64,000 bases of DNA. Source: Paracoccus sigandri (GTDB lineage Bacteria; Pseudomonadota; Alphaproteobacteria; Rhodobacterales; Rhodobacteraceae). Positions 41,879 to 50,655 of this stretch are shown piece by piece. Each line of letters starts with the position of its first letter. Position 1 is the stretch's first letter. The notes under the pieces were generated by a model. The model had not been told where the DNA came from, ran no database searches, and worked only from the letters and a program-made list of their open reading frames with translations. The DNA lies in assembly GCF_003709565.1 (NCBI RefSeq), contig NZ_QNRC01000003.1, forward strand, positions 186,001 through 250,000. Reading direction: 5' to 3'. A program made the position numbers and the translations under genes.

Positions 41879-43344
41879 GGCAGGATCCCGGCCAGCAGCG
41901 CCTCGGCCCGTGCCAGATGCGCGGGGTCCAGGCGCATCTCGCGGCCCCATGCGCGCGCGGTCTCGGGTCCGATCTTGGTGGTGGCGTCGACGCCGATCTT
42001 GCCCGCCAGCCCCTCCAGCGGCGAGGCGAAGTCCAGGTAATCCATTGGTGTGCCGTCGACCAGCATCACGTCGCGCGCCGGGTCCATGCGCGTGGCCATG
42101 GCCCAGGCGATGTCGTCCCAGTCGCGGATGTCCAGGTCGCCGTCCACCACGACGATGATCTTGGTATAGCTGAACTGCGGCAGCATCCCCCACAGCGCCA
42201 TCATCACCCGCCGCGCCTGGCCCGGATAGCGCTTGTCGATCCTGACCACCGCCATGCGATAGGAACAGGCGGCGGGCGGCAGCCACAGGTCCAGCAGCTC
42301 GGGGATCTGGGCGCGGATCACCGGCAGGGCAAGCTCGTTGAACACCTCGCCGATCACCGAGGGCTCGTCGGGCGGGCGGCCGGTCACGGTGGACAGGTAG
42401 AGGGGCGCCTCGCGGCAGGTGATGGCGGTGACGCGCATCACCGGGAAGGGCTCGACGGCGTTGTAATAGCCGGTATGGTCGCCGAACGGGCCCTCGGGGG
42501 CGGTGTCGCCGGGATGGACCCAGCCCTCGACCAGGATCTCGGCGCGCGCGGGGGCCAGCATCGGCACCGTCCGGCAGCTGGCCAGGTCGGTGCGCTGGCC
42601 GCGCAGCACGCCCGAGAAGCCGAGTTCGGAGACGGTTTCGGGCAGGGGCAGGGCGGCGGCCAGCAGCAGCGCCGGATCGGCGCCAAGCGCGACGGCGACC
42701 GGCATCGGCTGGCCCGCGCGCATCCAGCCGCGATGATGGGCGGCGCCGCCGCGATGGGCCAGCCATCGCAGGATCAGCCGGTCCGGCCCCAGCACCTGCG
42801 CGCGATAGACGCCGAGGTTGTAGCGCGCGGTCTCGCCCGCCTGCGAGCCATGCGGGCGGGTCATCACCACCGGCCAGGTGATCAGCGGCCCGCCATCCTC
42901 GGGCCAGGGCGTCTGCACCGGCAGGGCGTCGAGGCCGGGCAGGTCGTCCTGCTGGACCGGCGCGCGGGTCATCACCCTGGGCCGCGCGGCCAGGGCCGCC
43001 CGCAGCACCGGCCAGCGCGACAATGCGTCGCGCATCCCCTCGGGCGGGGCGGGGCTGCGCAGGCTGGCGAGGAATTCGCCGAAGGCCGGGATCTGGTCGG
43101 GCAGCAGTCCCAGCCCCGCAGCGACCCGCCCGCGCGTGCCGAAGAGATTGGCGATCACCGGCATCGCCGGCCCGTCATGGGTATCAAAACGCAGCACCGG
43201 CCCCTTGCGGCGCAGGGCGGCCAGCTGCACCGCCGTCATCTCGTGGCGCAGCGAGACCGGATCTGCGATCCGCGCCAGGTCGCCCTGCGCCGTCGCATGA
43301 TCCAGGAAGGCGCGCAGGTCGGGAAAGGGGGGAAGGCGGCGCAT
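41875..43344 (-). CDS. ubiD: UbiD-family 4-hydroxy-3-polyprenylbenzoate decarboxylase
   Basis: The 489-residue prenyl-FMN-dependent decarboxylase has MPVIANLFGTRGRVAAGLG, the prenyl-FMN/metal segment TARYNLGVYRAQVLGPDRLILRW, and EGPFGDHTGYYNAVEPFPVMRVTAITCREAPLYLSTVTGRPPDEPSVIGE containing the catalytic glutamate region. Later segments are KIIVVVDGDLDIRDWDDIAWAMATRMDPARDVM and KIGVDATTKI. It decarboxylates the polyprenylated benzoate intermediate of ubiquinone synthesis. It is divergent from ubiTUV across a 101-nt spacer with an Fnr-type box. A -10-like TAGATT (complement of 43371-43376) sits 31 bp from the box centre. Confidence 0.93.
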   Translation of the reverse strand: MRRLPPFPDLRAFLDHATAQGDLARIADPVSLRHEMTAVQLAALRRKGPVLRFDTHDGPAMPVIANLFGTRGRVAAGLGLLPDQIPAFGEFLASLRSPAPPEGMRDALSRWPVLRAALAARPRVMTRAPVQQDDLPGLDALPVQTPWPEDGGPLITWPVVMTRPHGSQAGETARYNLGVYRAQVLGPDRLILRWLAHRGGAAHHRGWMRAGQPMPVAVALGADPALLLAAALPLPETVSELGFSGVLRGQRTDLASCRTVPMLAPARAEILVEGWVHPGDTAPEGPFGDHTGYYNAVEPFPVMRVTAITCREAPLYLSTVTGRPPDEPSVIGEVFNELALPVIRAQIPELLDLWLPPAACSYRMAVVRIDKRYPGQARRVMMALWGMLPQFSYTKIIVVVDGDLDIRDWDDIAWAMATRMDPARDVMLVDGTPMDYLDFASPLEGLAGKIGVDATTKIGPETARAWGREMRLDPAHLARAEALLAGILP

Positions 43345-43397
43345 CGTCGGCTCCGGTCAGGGCAGGGGGCAATCTAGGGCGCCTTGGCGCGCCCGAC

Positions 43398-43411
43398 TTG
43401 ACTTTGGTCAA
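43398..43411. promoter_or_regulatory. Fnr/FnrL-type box between ubiDX and ubiTUV
   Basis: TTGACTTTGGTCAA is a perfect inverted repeat TTGAC-N4-GTCAA, the Fnr-family half-sites. Its centre is about 31-32 bp from -10-like hexamers on both sides: TAGATT on the minus strand at 43371-43376 and TAGGCT on the plus strand at 43434-43439. One site could therefore serve both promoters at about -41.5. Oxygen-responsive control fits the anaerobic role of UbiTUV. Confidence 0.75.
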
Positions 43412-43445
43412 ATCGGCGGCGGGTTTTTCGGCCTAGGCTTGCCGC

Positions 43446-43973
43446 ATGACCCGGTTTCGCCGCCCTTCCGCGCCGTCGCGCCTGCCCCTTCCGCCGCTTG
43501 CCGCGCAGGCGGCGGGCTTCGCGCTGACCCGGCTGCTGCGCCGGATCGCGCGGCGCAAGCCCGCGATCCTGTCGCGGCTTGGCCCGCATGGCGGCGCCCG
43601 CTTCCTGATCGACCTGCGGGATTCGCCGCTGCTGCTGCTGATGGAACCGGGCGCGCGCCGCATCACCGCGCATCCGCGCCGCGCCGTGCCGCGGCATGAC
43701 GCCGCGATCCGCGGGCGGCTGCCGGCCTTCCTGGCGATGCTGCACGGGGTCGAGGACGGGGATGCGCTGTTCTTCTCGGGCGAGCTGGAGATCGCCGGCG
43801 ATACCTCGGCGGTGCTGGCGCTGCGCAATGCGCTGGACGATGCCGAGCTTGACCTGACCGAGGAACTGGCCGCCATCCCCGGCCGGCCTTTCGATGGCTG
43901 GCTGCGCCGGGCCTCGGGCTTCGCGGCGCGGCAGAGCGGGCTGGCGCTGAGCAGGCAGGAGGCGATGCGATGA
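43446..43973 (+). CDS. ubiT: SCP2-domain ubiquinone accessory factor UbiT
   Basis: The 175-residue protein has a basic N-terminus, then an SCP2 sterol-carrier-like lipid-binding domain (ARFLIDLRDSPLLLLMEPGARRITAH, ALFFSGELEIAGDTSAVLALRNALDDAELDLTEEL). The gene precedes ubiU and ubiV. UbiT is the lipid-binding factor of the oxygen-independent ubiquinone pathway. If the Fnr box at 43398-43411 drives it from about -41.5, transcription would begin almost at the ATG, making this mRNA nearly leaderless; a clear ribosome binding site is indeed missing. Its stop overlaps the ubiU start. Confidence 0.9.
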   Translation: MTRFRRPSAPSRLPLPPLAAQAAGFALTRLLRRIARRKPAILSRLGPHGGARFLIDLRDSPLLLLMEPGARRITAHPRRAVPRHDAAIRGRLPAFLAMLHGVEDGDALFFSGELEIAGDTSAVLALRNALDDAELDLTEELAAIPGRPFDGWLRRASGFAARQSGLALSRQEAMR

Positions 43974-44968
43974 TGGAACTGGTCTGCCCCGCGGGCACGC
44001 CCGCCGCCCTGCGCGCGGCGGTGGATGCGGGCGCCCATGCGGTCTATTGCGGCTTTGCGGACGAGACCAACGCCCGCAACTTTCCGGGGCTGAACTTCTC
44101 GCGCCCCGAACTGGCCGAGGGGATCGCCTATGCCGCGGCGCGGGGTGTCAGGGTGCTGGTCGCGATCAACACCTTTCCCCGCGCGGGCGATCAGGCGATC
44201 TGGCATCGGGCGGTCGCGGATGCCCATGCGGCGGGCGCCCATGCGGTGATCCTGGCCGATCTGGGCCTGATCGCCCATGCGGCCGAGGCCCATCCCGGCC
44301 TGCGCCTGCATCTGTCGGTGCAGGCCGCGGCGGCCAACCCGGATGCGATCAACCTCTATGCCGAGGCCTTCGGCATCCGCCGCGTGGTCCTGCCCCGCGT
44401 GCTGACCGTTGACGAAATTGCCGCCACCAACCGCGAGATCGAGGTGGAAACCGAGGTCTTCGTCTTCGGCGGGCTCTGCGTGATGGCCGAGGGGCGCTGC
44501 TCGCTGTCGTCCTGGGCGACTGGCCTGTCGCCGAACATGAACGGCGTCTGTTCCCCCGCCAGCCATGTCGCCTATGCCGAGGTCGGCGGCCATAACGAGG
44601 CGCGGCTTGGCGGGCTGCTGATCCACCGCACGCCGAAGGGGGCTCCCGTGCCCTATCCGACGCTGTGCAAGGGCTGCTTCACCGCGCCCGCCACGCCGAG
44701 CGGCCCGGCCCAGACCGGCCACCTTTTCGAGGACCCGGTCAGCCTGGATGCGACCGAGCTGATCCCGAAGCTGCAAAAGGCCGGGGTCACCGCGCTGAAG
44801 ATCGAGGGGCGGCAACGCTCGCGCGCCTATGTGGCGCAGGTGGTGCGCGCCTTCCGCGCCGCCGTCGAGGCGGCCGATGCCGGCGCCCCCATGCCCGCCG
44901 GGCTGCTGGCGAAGCTGACCGAGGGCCAGGCCGCCACCACCGGCGCCTATGCCAAGACCTGGAGGTAG
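43970..44968 (+). CDS. ubiU: Anaerobic ubiquinone hydroxylase subunit UbiU (U32 family)
   Basis: The 332-residue U32-family protein carries a [4Fe-4S] cluster. It opens MELVCPAGTPAALRAAVDAGAHAVYCGF. Conserved cysteines lie at 170, 177, 194 and 233 (GGLCVMAEGRCSLSS, NGVCSPAS, PTLCKGC), one higher than the E. coli ligands C169/C176/C193/C232 because two ATGs stand in tandem. The second ATG (43973) would match E. coli exactly. With UbiV it carries out oxygen-independent ring hydroxylation using prephenate as oxygen donor. It lies 2 nt before ubiV. Confidence 0.95.
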   Translation: MMELVCPAGTPAALRAAVDAGAHAVYCGFADETNARNFPGLNFSRPELAEGIAYAAARGVRVLVAINTFPRAGDQAIWHRAVADAHAAGAHAVILADLGLIAHAAEAHPGLRLHLSVQAAAANPDAINLYAEAFGIRRVVLPRVLTVDEIAATNREIEVETEVFVFGGLCVMAEGRCSLSSWATGLSPNMNGVCSPASHVAYAEVGGHNEARLGGLLIHRTPKGAPVPYPTLCKGCFTAPATPSGPAQTGHLFEDPVSLDATELIPKLQKAGVTALKIEGRQRSRAYVAQVVRAFRAAVEAADAGAPMPAGLLAKLTEGQAATTGAYAKTWR

Positions 44969-44970
44969 CC

Positions 44971-45861
44971 ATGGACCTGACCATCGGCCCCATCGCCTTC
45001 TTCTGGCCCGCCAAACGGGTGCGCGCCTTCTATCGCATGATCGCGGCCACGCCGGTGCGGCGGGTGGTGATCGGCGAATGGGTCTGCTCGAAGCGGCTGC
45101 CCTTCTGGCAGCAAGAGATCCCCGGCGCGGTCGCGCATCTGCTGGCCGCGGGCAAGGAGGTCGCGCTGTCCTCGCTGGCGCTGATCACGCTGGCGCGCGA
45201 GCGCAAGTTAACCGAGGAGCTGTTCGCCGCCGGCCTGCCGGTCGAGATCGCGGATCTGGGCGCGCTGCGGCACCTGCCCGAGGGCACGGCCTTCCAGGTC
45301 GGCCCGATGGTGAATGTCTATAACGAGGGCACGCTGGAATGGCTGGCAAGAAAGGGCGCGACCCGGATCTGCCTGCCGCCGGAGCTGCCGCTGGCCTCGG
45401 TCGCCACGCTGGTGCGGGCGGGCCGGGGTGCCGGGGTCGCCATCGAGGTCTGGGGCCATGGCCGCGTGCCGCTGGCGATCTCGGGGCGCTGCTATCACGC
45501 TCGGCTGCACGACCGGGCCAAGGACAGCTGCCAGTTCGTCTGCGAACAGGATCCCGACGGGCGCGAGGTGCAGACGCTGGACGGCGACGGCTTCTTGGCG
45601 GTGAACGGCGTGCAGGTGCTGGGGCAGGCCCATACGACGGTGGCGGGCCAGGTCGCGGAACTGACGGCCATCGGCACGGGCGCGCTGCGCCTGTCGCCGC
45701 AGATCGGCGATTTCGCCGCCATCGTCGCGTTCTACGACCGGATCACCCAGAACCCCACCGGCAAGGCCGAGGCGCTGGCGCGGCTGCGCGAGCTGATGCC
45801 GGGCGCGGGTTTCGCGGACGGTTTCCTGGCCGCCGCGCCGGGGCTGCGCCGCGCGGGCTGA
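44971..45861 (+). CDS. ubiV: Anaerobic ubiquinone hydroxylase subunit UbiV (U32 family)
   Basis: The 296-residue partner of UbiU opens MDLTIGPIAFFWPAKRVRAFYRMIA. The predicted [4Fe-4S] ligands are C39 (EWVCSKRLPFW) and the CYHARLHDRAKDSCQFVC group, whose 13- and 4-residue spacings equal those of E. coli C180, C193 and C197. GGAGG precedes the ATG. It ends the ubiTUV operon and is convergent with the GntR gene 43 nt away. Confidence 0.95.
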   Translation: MDLTIGPIAFFWPAKRVRAFYRMIAATPVRRVVIGEWVCSKRLPFWQQEIPGAVAHLLAAGKEVALSSLALITLARERKLTEELFAAGLPVEIADLGALRHLPEGTAFQVGPMVNVYNEGTLEWLARKGATRICLPPELPLASVATLVRAGRGAGVAIEVWGHGRVPLAISGRCYHARLHDRAKDSCQFVCEQDPDGREVQTLDGDGFLAVNGVQVLGQAHTTVAGQVAELTAIGTGALRLSPQIGDFAAIVAFYDRITQNPTGKAEALARLRELMPGAGFADGFLAAAPGLRRAG

Positions 45862-45904
45862 GCGCCCGGCGGCGTCGCGGCAGGGTAGCAGGCCGGCGGA
45901 AAGG

Positions 45905-46663
45905 TCAGGGCTGGCCTCGGGTGGCCAGTGGCGGGCCGTTGCCGGCGTCGGACACGAGGGCGGGCTTGCGCCTTGTGAACAGCCGGTCGCGCGAATGGGT
46001 CAGGTGATCGCGCATCAGGTCGCGCGCGCGGGCACCGTCCTGCAGCCGGATCGCCTCGAAGATCTCCGCATGTTCGTCGAAGACCCGCGCCAGCCCGCTG
46101 GCCTCGCGCTTGACCGAGGCGCCGTGGAAGCGCATTCCGACGGCGATATGGTCCTTCAGCGCCTCCATCGCGATCGAGAAATAGCTGTTCTCGGAAGCGA
46201 TCGCGATCGCCAGGTGGAACTGGAAATCGGCATCCTCGCGATGGCTCTGGCGGTTGGTGGCGTCGCGCATCAGCTCCAGCGCGGCGCCGATCCGTTCCAG
46301 CGCGTCATCGTCGCGCCGCTCGGCGGCGCAGGCGGCGGCGGCGGGTTCCAGCGTCAGGCGGAACTCATAGCAGCTGAGCAGGTCCGAGACGTTTTCCAGC
46401 GGCCCGAAGCCGAGCGGCTGCTTCAACCCGATGGTGCGCACGAAACTGCCCGCGCCCTGGCGCGAATAGATCAGCCCGCGCTCGCGCAGCTTTTTCAGCG
46501 CATCGCGGATCACGGGGCGCGAGACCTCGAATTCGGCGGCCAGGTCATGTTCGGTCGGCAGTCTTTCGTCGGGGCGATAAGAGCCCGACTTGATCGCCCG
46601 TTCCATCCGTTCGAAGACGATCTCGCTGAGGGATTTCCGCGCCCGCTTTTCCGGCTCCGCCAT
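45905..46663 (-). CDS. GntR-family regulator, FadR/FCD type
   Basis: The 252-residue regulator has a winged helix-turn-helix at about residues 12-75 (KSGSYRPDERLPTEHDLAAEFEVSRPVIRDALKKLRERGLIYSRQGAGSFV) and an FCD domain (DLLSCYEFRLTLEPAAAACAAERR, DADFQFHLAIAIASENSYF, FDEHAEIFEAIRLQD) with probable metal-binding Asp/His residues. Its ATG shares one base with the stop of the DUF1537 gene (TGATG), so it is the last gene of a six-gene operon that it probably represses until a pathway intermediate binds. Confidence 0.92.
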   Translation of the reverse strand: MAEPEKRARKSLSEIVFERMERAIKSGSYRPDERLPTEHDLAAEFEVSRPVIRDALKKLRERGLIYSRQGAGSFVRTIGLKQPLGFGPLENVSDLLSCYEFRLTLEPAAAACAAERRDDDALERIGAALELMRDATNRQSHREDADFQFHLAIAIASENSYFSIAMEALKDHIAVGMRFHGASVKREASGLARVFDEHAEIFEAIRLQDGARARDLMRDHLTHSRDRLFTRRKPALVSDAGNGPPLATRGQP

Positions 46664-47679
46664 CAGTTCTGCCCCTGAAACATCTCCAGCAAGGTGACGA
46701 GGGTATCGGCCGCGCCGAAGCCCCCGGATTTGGCGATGATGCTGATTTCGCCCCCATATGCCACAGCTAACCCAGGCAGGCATTCGCCCGCAAGCCGCAG
46801 CGAGGTGATGCCCATATGCGCCAGCACCGCCTCGGCAGTCGCGCCGCCCGACAGAAGCAGCGCCTGCCGGCCGGCGGTCAGCCGGGGATGGACGCTGCGG
46901 GCCAAGGCTTCGGCGACCTGCGATCCGGTTCGCGTGGCCTGCCCCGCCACCGCCTGCACCAGCAGATGCGGTGCGGTGGTGTCCGGCGCCGCCTCGCCCA
47001 GGGGGGCGGGCAGGACCGCCGCCAGCCCCGAGGCCTGCACCCGCCGCGCCTGTTCCACCGTGATCGGATCGCGAGAGCCGATGACCAGCAGGCTGCGCGC
47101 GGCGCGCGGGGTGACCGGCGTGGCTGCGGGTTGTCCGGTCATGCGGATCGCCAGCGCCTCGGCCAGCCCGCGCGCGCCGACCAGCAGGTCGCCCGGTTGC
47201 ATCCTGTCCAGCGCGGCAGTCATTTCCGCGGCGCTGGTCACGTCGGGGATGATGGCGCGGCCGGCCAGCGGCCCAAGGGCTTCGGCGATGGAAAGGGGCC
47301 GGGCGACGCCGTGGCCCCGGACATGGCCGTCCTGCGTGAGACGCCCGAAATCGGGAATGGCGGGGGCGACCAGCATCCGCGCCGGGTCCAGCACCGCGAG
47401 TTCGGCGGCGACATGCCCCTTCAGCCGCGAGTCGATCTTCTTCAGGATCGGCACGCCCGCGGGCAGCGCCGCCACGACCTGCGCCATTGCCGCCCGTGCC
47501 GCGTCCTCATTGCCGTCGCGCGAGCGGGTGCTGACCGCCATCACCTGCGCGCCGCTTGCCGCGACTGACGCTACCGCCTCGGGCGACAGCGCGACCTGAA
47601 CCGCCAGCCCGCGCCCGGCGAAGGGCGCGGCGCTGTCCAGCGCGCCGGTCAGGTCGTCGGCGATGATGCACAGCTTCAT
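46663..47679 (-). CDS. Four-carbon acid sugar kinase family protein (DUF1537)
   Basis: The 338-residue protein has the DUF1537 N-terminal half (MKLCIIADDLTGALDSAAPFA, PILKKIDSRLKGHVAAELAVL, ILVAPAIPDFGRLTQDGHV-like VAPAIPDFGRLTQDG) and nucleotide-binding C-terminal half (QALLLSGGATAEAVLAHMGITSLRL, IIAKSGGFGAADTL). Relatives such as DtnK, DenK and OtnK phosphorylate C4 sugar acids (threonate, erythronate). It is shorter than the common 400-430 residues. The PdxA2 gene in the same operon would oxidise the phosphorylated product, so the kinase step probably makes 4-phospho-threonate/erythronate or a close relative. Confidence 0.85.
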   Translation of the reverse strand: MKLCIIADDLTGALDSAAPFAGRGLAVQVALSPEAVASVAASGAQVMAVSTRSRDGNEDAARAAMAQVVAALPAGVPILKKIDSRLKGHVAAELAVLDPARMLVAPAIPDFGRLTQDGHVRGHGVARPLSIAEALGPLAGRAIIPDVTSAAEMTAALDRMQPGDLLVGARGLAEALAIRMTGQPAATPVTPRAARSLLVIGSRDPITVEQARRVQASGLAAVLPAPLGEAAPDTTAPHLLVQAVAGQATRTGSQVAEALARSVHPRLTAGRQALLLSGGATAEAVLAHMGITSLRLAGECLPGLAVAYGGEISIIAKSGGFGAADTLVTLLEMFQGQN

Positions 47680-47690
47680 CGGTTCGCGCC

Positions 47691-48800
47691 TCAGAAAGCG
47701 GCGCGGTAGATGGCCAGAACCTCCTCGGGCGTCATGTCGCGGGGGTTGTTGTCCATCAGGCGGCGGATGGCATGGGCGTCCTGGGCGAAACGCGGCAGCT
47801 GGTCCTCGGTCGCGCCATGCGCGGACAGCCGCATCTCGACCCCCAGATCCGCGCAGAAGGCATGGGCGCGGGCCAGCAGATCGCCTTCGCCAAGGCCCAG
47901 AGCGGCCACGATCTCGGCGGTCTTGGCCTGGGCCACGGGTTCGTTGAAGGCCAGCACATGCGGGAAGATGATCGCATTGGCCAGTCCGTGCGGCAGGTGC
48001 AGCAGCGTGCCAAGCGGATAGGCCAGCGCATGCCCCGCAGCCGTATTGACCGGGCCAAGGCAGATGCCGCCGTAGAAGGATGCCAGCATCATCCCCTCTC
48101 GCGCCTCGGTATCCGAGCCGTCGCGGACGGCGCGTGCAAGGTAGCGGCCGACGAGGTCGATCCCCATGCGCGCAAAGCCGTCGATCACCGGATGGGCATT
48201 CTTGTTGGTGAAGGCCTCGACGCAATGGGCCATCGCGTCGATCCCGGTCGCCGCCGTCACCGCAGGCGGGACCGAGAAGGTCAGCTCGGGGTCCAGCACC
48301 GCCAGGTCGGCGATCAGATGCGGGCTTTCCACCGCGATCTTGTTGCCCTTGCCGGGATCGGTGATCAGCGCGCGGATGCCCGCCTCGGACCCGGTGCCCG
48401 CCGTGGTCGCGATCTGCACAAGGCCGGAGCGGCGACCCGAGACCCGGTTCGGCCCGGCGACGTCGGCCAGCGATTGCTCGCCGTCCCACATCGCCGCGAC
48501 CAGCTTGGCCACGTCCATGACCGAGCCGCCGCCAAGCCCGATCACCAGGTCGGGCCGGGCCTCGCGCGCTGTAGCAATGGCGGCGTCAAGCGTGGTGATG
48601 TCGGGCTCGCCCGGAATGGCGTCGAAGACCGAGACCCGGCCCGCAAGCCCCAGCCTGTCCGCGAAACCGGCGGTATGCGGGCTGGCGATGACCAGAACAT
48701 TCCGCGCGTCATGCGCCCATGCGCCGACGCGGGCCGAGGCGCCCGCCCCGATTTCCAGCCGTTTCGGCTGATGCAGGGTGATGGTGCGGCTCATGCTCAT
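47691..48800 (-). CDS. Iron-containing alcohol dehydrogenase
   Basis: The 369-residue group III dehydrogenase has an NAD-binding GLGGGSVMDVAKLVAA segment (about 85-100), TTAGTGSEAGIRALITD, and metal-ligand segments GIDAMAHCVEAFTNKNAHP, AAGHALAYPLGTLLHLPHGLANAIIFPHVLAFN and NPRDMTPEE. It interconverts an aldehyde and an alcohol with NAD(P). The ATG at 48800 overlaps the aldolase stop by 4 nt. The frame is open farther upstream, but those codons lie within the aldolase gene. The substrate is perhaps the aldehyde released by the adjacent DapA-family aldolase. Confidence 0.92.
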   Translation of the reverse strand: MSMSRTITLHQPKRLEIGAGASARVGAWAHDARNVLVIASPHTAGFADRLGLAGRVSVFDAIPGEPDITTLDAAIATAREARPDLVIGLGGGSVMDVAKLVAAMWDGEQSLADVAGPNRVSGRRSGLVQIATTAGTGSEAGIRALITDPGKGNKIAVESPHLIADLAVLDPELTFSVPPAVTAATGIDAMAHCVEAFTNKNAHPVIDGFARMGIDLVGRYLARAVRDGSDTEAREGMMLASFYGGICLGPVNTAAGHALAYPLGTLLHLPHGLANAIIFPHVLAFNEPVAQAKTAEIVAALGLGEGDLLARAHAFCADLGVEMRLSAHGATEDQLPRFAQDAHAIRRLMDNNPRDMTPEEVLAIYRAAF

Positions 48801-49708
48801 GCCTTGCCCTCCAATTCGTCCATGACGGCCCAGACCTTCGCGGCCTCGCCTTCGGACAGGGGCGAGAAGGGCGGATGCACGTTCATCCAGCCCATGTCGC
48901 CGCGGCGCCTGGCCAGCATGGTCTTGACGGTGGGAAGCTGGGTGTAGCTGTTGGTCAGGTTGCGCCACGCGACGATCACGTCCTGCGCGGCCTTCACCTC
49001 GGCGGCCTTCGCCGGGTCGTTCCAATGGTCGTAAACCACCCGCAATTCCCGTGCGACGAGGTTCGAGCTGGCGGTGATGCAGCCCGCGCCGCCGCCCTGC
49101 AGGACCGGCAGCAGCAGCGGATCGGCCCCGGCCAGCACGGCGAAACCGGGGAAGCGGGCGGACATCGCGTGCATGTTCTCGATCTTGCCGTCGCTGTCCT
49201 TGATGCCGACCACGGTGTCAGGGAAGGCTTCGACCAGCATCGCGATCAATTCGTGGCTGATCGGCACGCCGGTCAGCATCGGGATGTGATAGAGGATCAC
49301 CTTCAGCCGATCATCCGCGACCTTTTCGATGATCGAGGCATAGAAGCGGAACAGGCTCTCGTCGCTGAAGGCGGTGTAATAGAAGGGCGGCAGCAGCACC
49401 ACGCCCTTGACGCCCGCCTGCACCGCGTGGCGGGTCAGTTCGACCGCATCCGTCACCGCGCAGGACGAGGTGCCGGGCAGCAGCTGGTCGGGCCGGGTGC
49501 CGCCCGCGATCGCGGCTTCCAGCAGGTCCATGCGCTCGCGCACGGAAAAGCTGTTCGCCTCGCCGGTCGAGCCCAGCATGGCGATGCCGTGGCAGCCTTC
49601 CTCGATCAGTGCCCTGGCATGGGCGCCGAACAGGGGCAGGTCGGGGGTGCCGTCGGCTTTCAGGGGCGTGGCTGCGGCGCAATAGACGCCCTCGATGGCG
49701 AAGCTCAT
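48797..49708 (-). CDS. DapA/N-acetylneuraminate lyase-family class I aldolase
   Basis: The 303-residue TIM-barrel Schiff-base lyase has [15 protein letters not shown] (the GxxGE pyruvate-carboxylate motif), the catalytic tyrosine in [13 protein letters not shown] and the Schiff-base lysine in [14 protein letters not shown]. The serine in GSTGE resembles the NAL/KDG-aldolase side rather than GTTGE of true DapA. It should cleave a 2-keto acid to pyruvate and an aldehyde, or dehydrate one. It overlaps both neighbours by 4 nt. Confidence 0.9.
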   Translation of the reverse strand: MSFAIEGVYCAAATPLKADGTPDLPLFGAHARALIEEGCHGIAMLGSTGEANSFSVRERMDLLEAAIAGGTRPDQLLPGTSSCAVTDAVELTRHAVQAGVKGVVLLPPFYYTAFSDESLFRFYASIIEKVADDRLKVILYHIPMLTGVPISHELIAMLVEAFPDTVVGIKDSDGKIENMHAMSARFPGFAVLAGADPLLLPVLQGGGAGCITASSNLVARELRVVYDHWNDPAKAAEVKAAQDVIVAWRNLTNSYTQLPTVKTMLARRRGDMGWMNVHPPFSPLSEGEAAKVWAVMDELEGKA

Positions 49709-50655
49709 CTCGATCCTCCGGAAACCAGTTTGCGGGCATAGGCGATGGCGGAATTCATGTTGCCGTGATCGGCGACGCCCTTGCCCGCGATATCAAACGC
49801 CGTGCCGTGATCGACCGAAGTGCGGTCGATGGGCAGTTCGACCGAGACGTTCACCGCCGTGTCGAAAGCCACCAGCTTGATCGGGATATGGCCCTGATCG
49901 TGATATTGCGCGACCACCAGATCAAAGCCGCCGGAATAGGCGCGGTGGAACACGGTATCGGCGGAAATCGGGCCGTGGGCGTCGATCCCCTCGGCGCGGG
50001 CGGCGGCGACGGCGGGGGCGATCTGGTCGCCGTCCTCGGTCCCGAACAGCCCGTTCTCGCCGCAATGGGGGTTGATGCCCGCCACCGCGATGCGTGGCGC
50101 ACTGACGCCGATGCGCTTCAGATGGGCGTTGCCTGCGCGGATCGTCGCCAGCACCCGCTCGGTCGTGGCGCGGGCGATGGCGTCCTTCAGCGAAACATGG
50201 GTCGAGACATGGATGACCTTCAGCCGGTCCGATGCCAGCAGCATATAGGCGGCCTTCGCCCCGGTCAGGCTGCGCAACATGCCGGTATGGCCGTCATAGT
50301 GATGGCCGGCGGCGTTCAGCGCCTCCTTGTTGATGGGCGCGGTGACGATGCAGCCGATCCGGCCGGCCTGCGCGTCCTGGACGGCGCGCTGGATGAAGCG
50401 GAAGGCTGCGTCGCCCGCGACCGGGGACAGTTGTCCCCAGGGCAGGGGGGCGCCGTCATAGTCGATGTTCACCACCCGGTCGGCCAGGTCCAGCTCGATG
50501 CCTGCGACCGCCTTCGCGGCCTCCAACGTGGCGCGGTTTCCATAGATCAGCGTCCGCGCCCGGTCCTCGGGCGGCATGTCGGCCAGCGCCCTGACGCTGA
50601 TCTCGGGGCCGACGCCGGCGGGGTCGCCCATGGTGATGCCGATGATGTCGCTCAT
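49705..50655 (-). CDS. pdxA2: PdxA2-like 4-phospho-sugar-acid dehydrogenase
   Basis: The 316-residue NAD- and metal-dependent dehydrogenase of the PdxA family has [15 protein letters not shown] at the N-terminus, [14 protein letters not shown], the metal ligands in [49 protein letters not shown] and [14 protein letters not shown]. PdxA2 members linked to DUF1537 kinases oxidise and decarboxylate 4-phospho-D-threonate or -erythronate to dihydroxyacetone phosphate. The next gene but two encodes such a kinase, so this role is more likely than vitamin B6 synthesis. It overlaps the sialidase-like and aldolase genes by 4 nt each. Confidence 0.9.
   Translation of the reverse strand: MSDIIGITMGDPAGVGPEISVRALADMPPEDRARTLIYGNRATLEAAKAVAGIELDLADRVVNIDYDGAPLPWGQLSPVAGDAAFRFIQRAVQDAQAGRIGCIVTAPINKEALNAAGHHYDGHTGMLRSLTGAKAAYMLLASDRLKVIHVSTHVSLKDAIARATTERVLATIRAGNAHLKRIGVSAPRIAVAGINPHCGENGLFGTEDGDQIAPAVAAARAEGIDAHGPISADTVFHRAYSGGFDLVVAQYHDQGHIPIKLVAFDTAVNVSVELPIDRTSVDHGTAFDIAGKGVADHGNMNSAIAYARKLVSGGSR

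Noticed and set aside
41101..43377. A 758-codon plus-strand frame antisense to ubiX and ubiD
   Set aside because: It is the shadow of two clear genes; the translation is repetitive Arg/Gly/Pro with no fold signature.
50191..50197. GCGAAAC half-site of the parS-like motif inside pdxA2
   Set aside because: Single half-site without inverted partner; expected by chance in this GC-rich sequence.
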